Origin: Epicoccum nigrum
Lineage: Eukaryota; Ascomycota; Dothideomycetes; Pleosporales; Didymellaceae
Direction: 5' to 3'
Length of the DNA stretch: 64,000 nucleotides
Assembly: GCA_002116315.1 (NCBI GenBank)
Contig: KZ107842.1
Span: forward strand, 1,030,239 to 1,094,238
The translations under genes and the position numbers were made by a program. Below are positions 53,891 to 64,000 of the stretch, piece by piece. Each line of letters begins with the position of its first letter. Position 1 is the stretch's first letter. Under the pieces are notes generated by a model, which was given only the letters and a program-made list of their open reading frames with translations, did no database searches and had not been told where the DNA came from.

Positions 53891-56800
53891 ATGGACCCAA
53901 CAGAAGCAATGGCTGCCTGGGACGGGCACGTCGACACCAGAACAGGCAAACCTCTACCAAAGGCTGCGGAGCCGTCTGAGTTGACAAAACTGAGAAACGC
54001 GCTTGGCGGGCCTTTCAAAAAGATGGCCGGCCTGGTAGGTGCAGCATCGGCGCCTGTACCAGACACAGGAGACGGCTCGAAGATTGCACCTGAAGATGAC
54101 CCTACGATCTTGAAGAAAATCGCAGACGGCCTGAGTGATCTTTCTTATCTAGGTGCTGATAACGCAAAGACACTGCTTGAAATTCAAAAGGAGAAGATGC
54201 TGGGTGGCTACACAGACGACAAGACATATCTCATGGAAGGTCTCATTCGAACGGCAGCAGCACTTCCAGATGGTTCCCAGTTGCGAGAAAAGTTGACCAA
54301 CACATTTGTTACACAACTTTGGAACGATCTTCAGCATCCACCACAGTCATATCTGGGACCCAAGTTCCAGTACCGATCTGCGGACGGTTCTAACAACAGC
54401 CTTATCCATCCTCAGCTAGGTGCTGCGGGAACTCCCTATGCCAGAACAGTCAAGCCGTCCATGATGCAGACACCAGCAAGGCCCGACGCCGGTGTTGTAT
54501 TCGATAGTGTCATGACCAGGAAGCACGCTGAGCTGCATCCGAACAGGATCTCAAGCATGCTCTTTTATGTTGCCTCTATTATCATTCATGACTGCTTCCG
54601 AACAGAGCATACCGAGGACGGACTTGATTCAAACTCGTTGACCAGCTCTTATCTGGATTTGGCCCCTCTCTACGGAAGCAATCAGGAAGAGCAAGATAGG
54701 ATGAGAACAAAGAAGGACGGCAAAATTCACCCCGATTGCTTCTCTGAGAACAGATTGTTATTCTTTCCCCCTGGTGTTGGCGCGCTCTTAATCATGTTCA
54801 ATCGGTTCCACAATCACGTGGTAGAGAACCTGGCGACCATTAACGAGTTAGGTCGCTTTACCAAGCCATCTGCTGATCCTCCTAAGCCAACGGGAGTCAA
54901 AGATGATGATGATAAAGCAGCAGCAAAGTTTAAGGCATCATGGGACAAGTACGACAATGACCTCTTCCAGACGGGTCGCCTTATTACCTGCGGGTTGTAT
55001 GTCAACATTATTCTCATCGACTACGTCCGCACCATCTTGGACCTAAACCGAACCGACAGCAACTGGCAACTCAACCCCAGGGCTGAAGTTAAGGACCTCG
55101 AATTGGGTGTTGGAAATCAAGTTTCTGCTGAGTTCAATTTGGTGTATAGGTGGCACTCGACTGTCTCTGACCGCGATGAGAAATGGACAAACGAAATCAT
55201 GGAGGAAGTCTTCGGCGAAAACTACGACCCAACAAAGATGTCCAGAGAGGACTTCACCAAAGGCCTTCACGAGTACTATCGAACGAAGTACGTTGCGGAT
55301 CCAGCAGCTCGTAACTTTGCCAATTTGAAACGCAACGCCGATGGCACCCTCCCCGATGATGACCTTGTCAAGATCCTCACTTCCAGCGTCGAGGATTGTG
55401 CCAACTCCTTTGGACCAAACAGAGTACCAGCGGTCTTCCGTGCCATCGAAGTTATGGGCATTGAGCAGGCGCGCAAGTGGAACTTGGGATCGTTGAACGA
55501 GTTCAGGAAGTACTTCAAGCTAGAGCCACACCGGACTTTCGAGGATATCACCAGCGACAAGTACGTACAGGAGCAGCTGAAACACCTCTACGGTCATCCC
55601 GATAAGGTCGAGATCTACCCTGGAATTGTAGTCGAAGATGCGAAGCAGGCTATGGCACCTGGCTCAGGTCTAACTCCACCATACACGGTCTCTCGCGCCG
55701 TCCTGTCAGATGCCGTGGCTCTTGTCCGTGGAGACCGCTTCTACACGCACGACTACAATCCACGTACACTGACGAACTGGGGTTATGCGGCCGCAAGCTC
55801 CGACCTGGGCGTTGACAACGGTTGTGTCTTCTACAAGCTCTTCCTCAATGCCTTCCCCAACCACTTCAAACCGAACAGTGTTTACGTTCACTATCCTCTC
55901 ACCATTCCGTCAGCAATGGAAGAGTCGCTTAAAGACCTTGGCAAGGCCAAGTTGTATGACTTCTCGAAGCCTGCCCCGAAGTCCAAGCCGCAGTTTGTGA
56001 CTGAGTACAAGCTTGCAACCGATATCATGAAGAACCAGGAGAACTTCAAGGTTACTTGGGGCGAAGCCATCGAGTACATCATGGGTCCTGCATCGCGAGA
56101 CTTCATGCTTGCCGGTGATGGCAAGCTGAACGCCGAATCTCGCGCAATGGTCTCCAAGGCCTTGTACGTTGCTGACTGGGACAAGGAGATCCGCAACTAC
56201 TACACAGCCAAGACACGCGAGCTTCTGGCTGAGAAGAGTGCAAAGATCGCCAACTTCAACCAGGTTGATATCATCCGCGATGTTGGCAACCTTGCACATG
56301 TGCACTTCTGTGCGGAGCTTTTCATGCTGCCCCTTAAGACTGAGGAGCGCCCACACGGTATCTTCACAGAGGCAGAACTGTATCTGATGATGTCGGGTGT
56401 CTTCGCGCTCATTTTCTTTGACGTCGACCCTGCTGGCTCGTTTCCGCTGCACCTCAAGGCACACAAGGCAACAGAGGTGCTTGGCAATATCGTCGCAAAG
56501 AATGTCGAGGCCATTGCACACTCCGGTATCGTGTCGAAGATCACACAAGCCATCTGGCCCAATGATTCCGTACTTAAGAGCTACGGTATCCACATGATCG
56601 AGCGCTTGTTGAAGTCCGGTATCGACCCTCAGAAGCTTGTCTGGGGCCAGATCCTCGGCACTGCCGGCGGTATGGTATCGAACCAGGGCCAGCTATTCGG
56701 CCAGATGATCGAATACTACCTCCTTGGCGCAGGAAAGAAGCACTGGACCGACATCTCCAAGCTCGCCCACGACGACAGCGAAGCCGCATTTCAGAAGCTG

Positions 56801-57312
56801 CAGCGCTATGTCCTCGAGGGCTCGCGTCTTGCCGGAGAGACCGGAGTCATTCGCAAGGCCGCGAAGGACACCACCGTCACTGATTCCGGCCGCACACTTA
56901 ACCTCAAGGCTGGCGACGACATCTTTGTCAACCTGCGCGCTGCATCACACGATCCTACTGTCTTCCCTAACCCAGATGAGGTCGATCTCAACAGACCGAT
57001 GGACAGCTACATCCACCTCGGCTATGGACCACACCAGTGCCTGGGTCTTCCCATGGCTAAGGTCACATTGACGTGCATGCTGAAGGAGGTAGCGAAGTTG
57101 AAGAACCTGAGACCTGCTCTGGGTGATCAGGGCAAGGTAATCAAGGTTGATAAGAAGCTGTCACCGGACGAGAAGTACCCGTACCATGCGTACTTGACTG
57201 AGAACTGGGACATGTACTTCCCGTTCCCTTGTGGTAAGTGGCACATTAACTTCATTGCCTTCGTACGCTTTACTGACTTTGTGTAGCTCTTAAGGTTTGC
57301 TGGGATGACTAA
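53891..57312 (+). CDS. Psi-factor-producing oxygenase, PpoA-type linoleate diol synthase
   Basis: Bifunctional oxylipin enzyme: an N-terminal heme dioxygenase/peroxidase domain makes a fatty acid hydroperoxide, and a C-terminal P450-type domain isomerises it to a diol. Such oxylipins steer sexual against asexual development. 1,122 residues; exons 53891-57233 and 57287-57312, the tiny last exon giving PFPC|ALKVCWDD-stop. Dioxygenase signatures: distal His233 in IIHDCFRTEH, and EFNLVYRWHS with the catalytic Tyr419 and proximal His422. P450 signatures: SNQGQ in the I-helix region and the heme Cys1050 in LGYGPHQCLG, so the diol synthase step is probably retained, unlike PpoC-type enzymes that lack that cysteine. 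If the intron is not removed the frame runs 53 nt into it and stops at 57286. Part of the 3' end is duplicated 0.5 kb downstream. Confidence 0.94.
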
Positions 57313-58932
57313 TGGTCGAAGTGCCATCGTCTGGATAGTATAGGCGGTTTTATATGAGTAGAAGCAGAAAGTAATGCACAGAAGGGTTTGGTTACATCCT
57401 TGGCTAAGCGCTCCCGATTCGGTGTGCGTATTGGAATAACGTTTTGCATAATCTCCGAACTGTGCTCTCGCAAGCTCCAAACTCTTTTATAACATAACAA
57501 TCTCTTCGCTGACAACCTTCCTGGTACATATCGAAGGACTTTGGTCAGCCACATGACGAACGAAGAGTCTCTAGCAACGAACCATGTGACCATTGCCTGA
57601 CGGGTGCGTATGGCATGTTGCTTATCTTCGCGAGTCCCAAGTCATCGCACGGCGTCTCAACGCTCTTGCAACTCTCCCTGGCTGGTTTTACCCGATCAAC
57701 TCTAGCCATTTGCTGCTTGAACTTATTGGCTGAGACACTGTAGTTGTGGTAATTTGCACATCAGATTCATTGCCGTCGTACACTTTACTGACTCCGTGTA
57801 GCTTTCAAGGTTTGCTGGGACGACTGATGGTCAGATCAAGACCATGTAAGTACCATAGGCGATTTTGTATAAGTGAATACAGAAATCATAGGCCGACAAG
57901 TCTCATTTGCTTGTGAAATCGAGCTTTTCAAATCGAGATATATGTACTCTTCATTTTGCTGTTCAGAACCCTTTGGGAGGAACATAGATACTTGAGGGCA
58001 ACTTCACGCAACGAGCGCATCGCGGCCCCAATTATGATTGTAATGCGCCAAGGCAAGGCAGATCAGGCCGTGTCCAGTTCTAATTCAGCCACACATGTCA
58101 CCGGCTTTTCATTGATTTGTATACGGATTCTGACGCAGCAACATGCGTGGCCTCAAATTAACGTTGTCATCATCTTCTTCATACATGGCGCACTAACGCT
58201 GCGCTGAAACAAGAGATCCTGCAAAGAAGCGTCGTCGAATCAACTTATCCTTGTCGTGCTGATCCCGGCTCGCTGCATTCGCTTGTGTTCTTTGAGATCC
58301 CGTTGTCAATTTGACCCATAGTGTTGTCCGCTTGGACCTCACAGCCTGCCGACCTTAATCCCCGCATCGGCAACTCGACTGCAAGTACAGTGGATCGATA
58401 TGTATATGTTCAGACGGCTAATGCGAGGAAGCGTGGGACGCAGTACGCATTGCGAAGAAGCAAGTAACGGTTATCCCACCGGCAATTTGAATATGTTAGG
58501 TGTGAAGCTTGACCTTGTCGACCTTGAAAACTTCCAGCGCCCTATTGACCGTTAGCTGCGATTGGCGTTCACTAGAGACCCCAGCTGCACTGCAAGACGT
58601 GCGGCGTGAGAGAGACGGTCTTAAGAGCGCCAATCACGGATGCAGCCGAGAGAGTGCAACGGGGGCCTAACGTTTACCTAGATATCTGTCCCTTGCACTT
58701 GTGGCACGGCTGCGAGCTACCGGCTCTTGGCTTGAAATTGCGCAGAGCCTCATTGTGACTTCTTCAAGGGCATAGCCACAGGGAAACAATGCAGTCAACA
58801 TTGAGACCAGACACTTCCGTTCTTCGACTTATAAACCTGGCAAGATCCTCACAAGCTGCATTACCACAGGCTTCAGTGCTAACTCAGCTTTCCGTGTTGC
58901 ACGTTATACTCCTCCTGATCCCTTTCGTTGTT
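57313..58932. other. Intergenic with a duplicated gene end
   Basis: Contains the 3' UTR of the ppo gene and the partial copy at 57,762-57,890. No supported gene in the rest; frames near 57,956 and 58,789 are not convincing on their own, although the latter extends upstream of the small membrane-protein gene. Confidence 0.45.
57762..57890 (+). repeat. Partial duplicate of the ppo 3' end
   Basis: Matches about 57,249-57,371: the 3' end of the last intron, the last exon and the start of the 3' UTR. Shared blocks in order are TTCATTGCC, TTTACTGACT, GTGTAGCT, AAGGTTTGCTGGGA, GACT-ATGGTC, and farther on a CATAGGCGATTTT/TATAGGCGGTTTT block and AGAAA. Many of the differences are transitions. It is non-coding here. 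Confidence 0.78.
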
Positions 58933-59235
58933 ATGGATATGCACGCCTGTCTTGTGTACAGCCTGATCCTGACTGTACACGCTGACTCCGCCAATGCGCT
59001 TCCCGCAGCTCTGCACGCCAGCGATACTTCACCAGAGAATACGAGATGGTCCAAGGAAGCCATACTGGCTCTTGTCAGTGTCTTGGTAGCCATACTGCTG
59101 TTCATGGTTGGCCTTGCTTCGCAGACCATTCGGAGATGTGTCATGAACACATTTAGCTGTACGTGTATATATTGTCTCTCATCTGGTGACGAAGCTTATT
59201 TCAATAGTCTGCAACAGGCGGCGTACTTATTATAA
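58933..59235 (+). CDS. Small signal-peptide/single-helix membrane protein, likely third family member (100 aa)
   Basis: From ATG 58933: hydrophobic start (MDMHACLVYSLILTVHA) followed by ALPAALHA, a short spacer (DTSPENTR), WSKEAILALVSVLVAILLFMVGLA (helix) and a cysteine-containing juxtamembrane part (RRCVMNTFSCTCIYC). Size, order of elements and the [LW]S-x-EAI lead into the helix resemble copies A and B, but the tail differs and no TCACGTGA box is nearby. The open frame extends upstream to 58789; the longer form has a second hydrophobic stretch and is an alternative. Relationship to A and B is likely but not certain. Confidence 0.5.
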   Translation: MDMHACLVYSLILTVHADSANALPAALHASDTSPENTRWSKEAILALVSVLVAILLFMVGLASQTIRRCVMNTFSCTCIYCLSSGDEAYFNSLQQAAYLL

Positions 59236-60632
59236 CCAAGTCGACGATTCTTCTACGCGGTTATTGCAACAGCGTGCACAGGAGTGGATGGAGTTTAACG
59301 AATGGCGAGCATACGTAGAGAGAAGAGCGAATGCGTAGAGGGCGAGAAACCATTCTCATCTAACGTGAAATACGAGAGATCAGCGACGGAACGTCTTCGA
59401 GCGGCTGCATTCCTCGTAGTCAATCAATATCACCGACCCCGTTGTAGCTGCTTTCAGACAAGCAGCACACACCTATGCCATCCTTATTCAACGTCTCTGT
59501 GGAACTCTCCTTGTCTGAACACTAGACGCTCTTCTATAACTCTTCTAGACTAATGTACTATGGACATCTGGTGTGTTCCCAGAACCTCCTCCTGATCCTC
59601 TTCTCCCAAGCACTCCGCAGATCAACAGGAAAGTTTACCGCGGCAAAAAAAAGATGCTATCTTATATCACAACCTACCACCGCGCGCCCCAAATCTTGAA
59701 GGTAAGCAGCAGTTGAACATTGGTCAGGTCGTCCAAAAACACAAAAAGATATCTGAAGCACAACAGAACCAAGAGCTTTAGATGATTCGACCCAGACTTG
59801 AACTGGAGACCTTCAGTGACCTAAGACCTTATGGTGTTAGACTGACGTGATAACCAACTACACCATCGAACCGCGGTTGTTGCTTTGTTGCTTAGATGGA
59901 AGGTCTAAAACTATTGAAATATATATTCGCATTTGACGTGGCCCCTGCGCGTCGCTTGCCCCTCCTCACCCTGGCTCGAAGCACCATGTGCACCCCCACT
60001 TCCCCAGATCACTTAAAAATTCCAGAATCCCGCTCCGAAATTTGCTTAACATCTCTCCCGCGATGTATGGCAGTCACCTACGCTTGATTGGTGCGGAGCG
60101 TCGCTCCATCGATTATCGTGATCTAAATCGCCAGCACTATGTATCTGACACGGTTTGGTCTATCTACTAAATACACTGCCTCGCTTCCGACACATTGCGT
60201 GGACTTATCGCTCAGGAATTGCGCCTGTAGGTTTCCAGTACCTAGCCTGCAGGCTTGCAAAGGTCGGGGCCAAAGGCGTGGCTATGGCGACGCACTACAC
60301 AAGGTACGGAGAGGCCAACGGTATGTGGCAGGATAGAGTGATGGAGCTTCTACACCTCGATCGAGGCTGGTTGTTGAGCGCAGAGGGTAGATCGATTATG
60401 CAGAGAAGAAGTCTTGAATGTGAGGCATCCAAGGTAGTATCGATGCCAGTCACAGATGGATTTCAACTTCACTGATGCTAGGGGAATTTAGTCTCCAACG
60501 ATCGCAAGGTAACGTCATATGGCCAAAATGAAAGGATGTGAATGTGCTCAATTCTGCGTCTACATCATACGTTTTGCTACTCTGCCAGCCACTTCAACGC
60601 TCGACCGTTAATCATGTCTATAGTACCGTCAT
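59236..60632. other. Intergenic holding a tRNA gene
   Basis: Apart from the tRNA-Val gene, no supported feature. The overlapping plus-strand frames at 60,139-60,475 (up to 106 residues) have no recognised domain or intron signals and may be chance. The right end is the 3' flank of sec31. Confidence 0.45.
59783..59872 (-). tRNA. tRNA-Val (anticodon AAC) with 16-nt intron
   Basis: Folds as a full cloverleaf on the minus strand: acceptor stem GGTTCGA against TCGAATC with one G-T wobble and discriminator A, a D arm with GTTGG, anticodon stem TCAGT/ACTGA with loop CTAACAC, variable loop AGGTC, and T arm TCCAG-TTCAAGT-CTGGG. The anticodon AAC lies at 59836-59838. An intron at 59819-59834 is inserted one nucleotide 3' of the anticodon, the standard eukaryotic position. 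CCA is not encoded, as expected. The mature length is 74 nt. Confidence 0.93.
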
Positions 60633-63600
60633 CTACTGTGGAGTACTCTTGCTGAACTGCAACAATCTCTTGATGCCAACCTGTTTGTTAATTAGTAAAT
60701 GCGTAGCGCGTTTGGAAATATCGGCACTTACAATCCAGTCGCTGCCCTCATCGGTCTTGTTTGTCATGATATCCGAGAATATTACACCCGCTTGGTCATA
60801 CTGCCGTGCCTGAATATTGTTTGCCAACTCGGTCAGCTGCTGGATGGTGTCTGGCTTGACATCGTCGTTGTTGAGGTGGTCGAACAGAATGTTCAGACGT
60901 TTCTCAGTGTCGATAACATGCGCCTTGAACTTCTCCGGGGCCTTCGCCTTCACACGTTGCATATCCGTATTGAGGATATCAAAGATGGGCTGAGAGCCAC
61001 CGGGGATGTGCGATCGATCACCACGGGCTAACTGTAATTAGCGAGACGAAGAAATCATTCATTAAGATGCAACTTACGGTGCTTAGCTGCTGCAGGTGCA
61101 GCGACTGGCGGCGGAGCCGGGCTGGAGCGGGAATCTGACCTGGGCGGCCCACTCTGAGGGGGGCCACCTGGTGGTGGTCCAGCCCGAGGCGGTCCTTGCG
61201 GCGGTCCTCTAGGCGGTGGTGGTGTAGCTACCGGAGGTGCTTGCTGAGCTGGCGACGCAGCGTATGGCGAGGCCGCAGGTGTAAACTGTGTCGGCGGGGG
61301 CGCGATATTTCGGGGTGGTGGCACGCCTCCGTATGATGGGGCAGGAGACGGCTGCGAGCCAGGAGCAGGAGCATATCGGTTCGAGGCCGGCGCTGCAGAG
61401 GTTGGCGGGGCGTATGGCGATGTTCCACGTGGTAGTGGCGGCTGTTGTGGCGGGGCGAAACCGGCGGGTTGTACTGGGGCGTAAGGGCTCGGTGCGGACG
61501 GAGAGATGCTTGACTGAAGCGGTGATGTCACTCGAGGAGGTCCCTGAGGAGGTCCCTGAGGAGGTCCCTTTGGTGGAGGCGGAGGCGTTGGCCGGCCTTG
61601 AGGTGGGCCCTGAGGTGGTGCGCCGTATCCTGCTTGCTGATTGGGGAATGGTGAACCGACAGTGTTAAGAGGAGTACCGCGACGGGATGCTGGCTTTGGC
61701 ACCCCGAAATCAGGAGTGTCGTTCCAGGCAGGGATGTGTCCGCGGTTGACAGCAGGAACAGTGGAAGTGGGAGGCATCTGGCCAAAGCTCTTTGGAGGCG
61801 GAGGCAACGAGGTCTGCTGGGGCTGACCGTAGTTACCATAGGGAGTGCTAGGCTGAGAGGGGGGCTGGTGGGCGAAAGCATTAGGTGTAGGAAGATACGG
61901 GTTCCGCGCTGGTCCTTGAGACTGCACTTGAGCTTGGGCTTGGGCTCCCAATGGGTTGACGGGTGCGTAAGGTGAAGCTGCAGGTGCAGGTGCGGACAAT
62001 GGGTTAGAAGGCGCATATGGCGAGCTAGTCTGCTGCGCTGGCGTTGGCGTAGGCACTACGCGAGTGTTGCGACCACCAGCTACAGGCTGCGATTGCCGTT
62101 GAGCAGAGGCTTGTGTTGTAGCCTTCTGTGTGGCACGCTTTACTCGGTCCTTGGCAACTTCAGCGGCAGGGTACTTTGCGGGTAGCAAATCAAGGTACTT
62201 CTCTGCAATAGCAAGCTGTCCGTGTGCAGATGCAATATCTGCGTATTCCACGTACTTTGCGTACAGCGGCTCGAGCTTCCAGTCGGCGTCCTTTTGCTGA
62301 TCGGCATCCTTGAAGTTTGTTACCTTGCGGAAGACAGTGACCTTCTCAATGAAGTCCTGTAGAGATCTCGCATGGATCGAAAAGCTGTTGTCTTCCTCAG
62401 ATTTCTCCAGACCGGCTGCTTCGTTCTCTTTCAGCTCTTCCGTCCAATTAACGACAACCTTTTCAAGCTTGGATCCAGCCAAGTAACAGAAGGACGCGTC
62501 CTTGCGGTAAGAAGCGTTCTCTGGGATGGCTTCCTCGAGACGATCACCAAGAGCCTCGCACAAATCAGGGAATTCTGACTGATCAGCGAACGTGGCAAGG
62601 GTGGCCATAACCTCTTTCCAGTCCTTGAGATCAGCATTGTATACAAGATCCCATAGGTTCTTGCCGACCACGGATGCAAGCAGCCTAAGGTAGTTTGGCG
62701 CATCAGACTGCTTCTTGAAGTACGCTGCTTGGGCCTTGGCAACACACTTCTCTCCACCACAAATGGCGATCATGAAAGCGTCTGACAGCCTGTCCTCCTT
62801 CAGACACACATCAAGGGCTGCATCGAAGTTTCCGAGCATAAGAGCGCGAGTAATCTTCTTGTCAACCTCAGACTCTCCGCCAGTGTATACCTGGAAGGGG
62901 TTGTTTGTCTTCGCACCCTTTGATGCAGCAAGGTCGGACAAGAAGTTACCCTCGTCGGTGCCGGACTGGTCGAAGAAAGAGGCACCATCATCAGCACCGT
63001 TCGCCTCGGGCTCCTTCTCCTCCTCTGCTGGCTCCTCCTCTTTGGTATCAGCAAATCCAAGATATTCGACGAGCTTGCTTCGTGGATTCTCCGATGTCAA
63101 TGTCTCGATAACTGTCCAGTCAGCCTTCTCCTCCTCGGTAACTGCCTTAGCGATTTTGTTCTCGCAGATGGCTGTAAGATCACCCTGCGCAAGCACCTTA
63201 TCAAACTCCACACTGGCGTCGCCAATCTGCGAGTCTACGGCAAAGGTATCGATGGTGATCTTCGACTTGGAATCGTGGATACCGAAACGAACCAGCTTTC
63301 CTCCGAAACCAAAAGCCACACCAGCTCTCCTCTTCAACCACTTGGGGGGCGTCTTGAGCGAGAAAGATGCGCCCTGAGGCTCGACTCGGGGTTGCGAGAA
63401 GAAGTCTTCGCCTTCAGGTGCCTGAGCAGCTGCCTTGCTCTGCTCTGTCGCCGCCCCAGTGTTCTGGAGAGTTTGGACTGCGATCTTGCCGTCAAACGAT
63501 GCTGTGGCGAGGAGATTGGGGTTTGAGGGGTTGAATCGTGTCTGGAAAGTCCAGTTGGTGACAACCGGGAATTCACCCAGTTGTTCGCCGCTGTGTGGGT

Positions 63601-64000
63601 TCCATGCAATTGTTCGGTTGTCCTTGCCGCAGGACAGCAAGATATCGCTATCCTGTGTACACCATGACAGCGACAATACACCCTGGTCATGCGCTTGGAG
63701 TGTCTTCTCGGGAGCATTCGTGTTGCGGAGATCCCAGACCAGAACAAGAGGGTTTTGGTCGTTGGGAATAGCAGTGACCAGTCGTGTAGGAACCTCGGGA
63801 TCCCATGATACAGCACTGACGCTCTTCCTGCCGAAGTGGTTCAATGTGAGCGTCTCTTTCTTTGCCCTGACATCCCAGACAGTGACAAAACCTCCACTGC
63901 TTCCTGTCGCGAGAATGTGCGCGACCTTCTTGTTCCAGTCTAATGTCGTGTATTCGTCAGGGTTTGCGCCAGCCTTGCCCAGGCGGAAGGTCTTAGACGG
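60633..64000 (-). CDS. sec31: Sec31, COPII outer-coat protein (5' end beyond window)
   Basis: Outer-cage subunit of COPII vesicles leaving the endoplasmic reticulum, partner of Sec13. Exons in the window: 64000 (open) to 61078, 61027-60732 and 60680-60633; about 1,088 residues visible. The open 5' end is in frame to the edge (KTFRLGKAGANPDEY...), so the start codon lies outside. N-terminal WD40 blades (VTVWDVRAKKE, LVLVWDLRN, GVLSLSWCTQD, TIAWNPHSGEQ) are followed by the alpha-solenoid domain, then a long Pro/Gln/Ala-rich region, and a conserved C-terminal helical domain (KHPRGDRSHIPGGSQPIFDILNTDMQRVK...LNNDDVKPD). The junction KH|P uses acceptor TTAG, giving the PRGDRSHIP match. The tail is VGIKRLLQFSKSTPQ. 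Length and order are typical. Confidence 0.95.
61533..61568. repeat. 12-bp tandem repeat in sec31 proline-rich region
   Basis: Three units of YGAGGAGGTCCC in a row (first unit CGAGGAGGTCCC), encoding GPPQ-type repeats on the minus strand. It is coding and in frame, so copy number could vary between isolates without breaking the gene. Confidence 0.75.

Noticed and set aside
56200..56593. 227- and 120-residue minus-strand frames
   Set aside because: Antisense to the ppo coding sequence.
60139..60475. Overlapping plus-strand frames beside the tRNA gene
   Set aside because: No domain, no intron signals, no support beyond length.
61288..61975. Plus-strand frames of 60-126 residues
   Set aside because: Mirror image of the proline-rich low-complexity part of sec31.

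Overview
This window is nuclear DNA of a filamentous ascomycete (Pezizomycotina). Short spliceosomal introns (about 45-115 nt, GTRNGT donors, CTRAC-like branch points, YAG acceptors) interrupt most genes. The gene set is typical of these fungi: a Zn(II)2Cys6 regulator, SAT4/Pth11-type rhodopsin-domain proteins, a psi-factor (Ppo) oxygenase, Rgp1, Sec31 and Ate1. A Dothideomycete is my best guess, but that is inference. No bacterial, viral or CRISPR content was seen.

Layout. 1-28 kb is a gene-poor, decaying accessory region. It holds a four-exon Zn2Cys6 transcription factor (2.06-4.7 kb), about 7 kb with no recognisable gene, a SAT4-family pseudogene split by a foldback repeat with a RIP-like mutation pattern (11.8-13.7 kb), a tyrosinase pseudogene (15.4-16.7 kb), an intact NmrA-like oxidoreductase (17.2-18.2 kb), a TRI12-like MFS transporter pseudogene (20.3-22.2 kb), an intact SAT4-type seven-helix protein (23.3-24.5 kb) and two divergent short-chain dehydrogenases (25.3-27.6 kb). 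Regulator, exporter, phenol oxidase and three reductases resemble the tailoring part of a metabolic cluster, but no PKS, NRPS or terpene-cyclase core is present here.

28-40 kb is denser and better preserved: an Ap4A phosphorylase paired head to head with a CorA-like membrane protein, a Ser/Thr-rich single-pass membrane protein, the trafficking GEF subunit Rgp1, and a small hydrophilic protein.

40-47 kb is again gene-poor. It carries two diverged tandem copies of a gene for a ~100-residue protein with a signal peptide and one membrane helix, and a six-cysteine secreted protein. A likely third member of the small membrane-protein family lies at 58.9 kb.

47-64 kb is mostly conserved housekeeping: a Nudix hydrolase, arginyl-tRNA-protein transferase (ATE1), the very-long-chain enoyl-CoA reductase TSC13, a PpoA-type linoleate diol synthase whose 3' end is duplicated downstream, an intron-containing tRNA-Val(AAC), and SEC31, which runs off the right edge.

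Exon joins were worked out by eye from splice signals, reading phase and family conservation, without transcript data.
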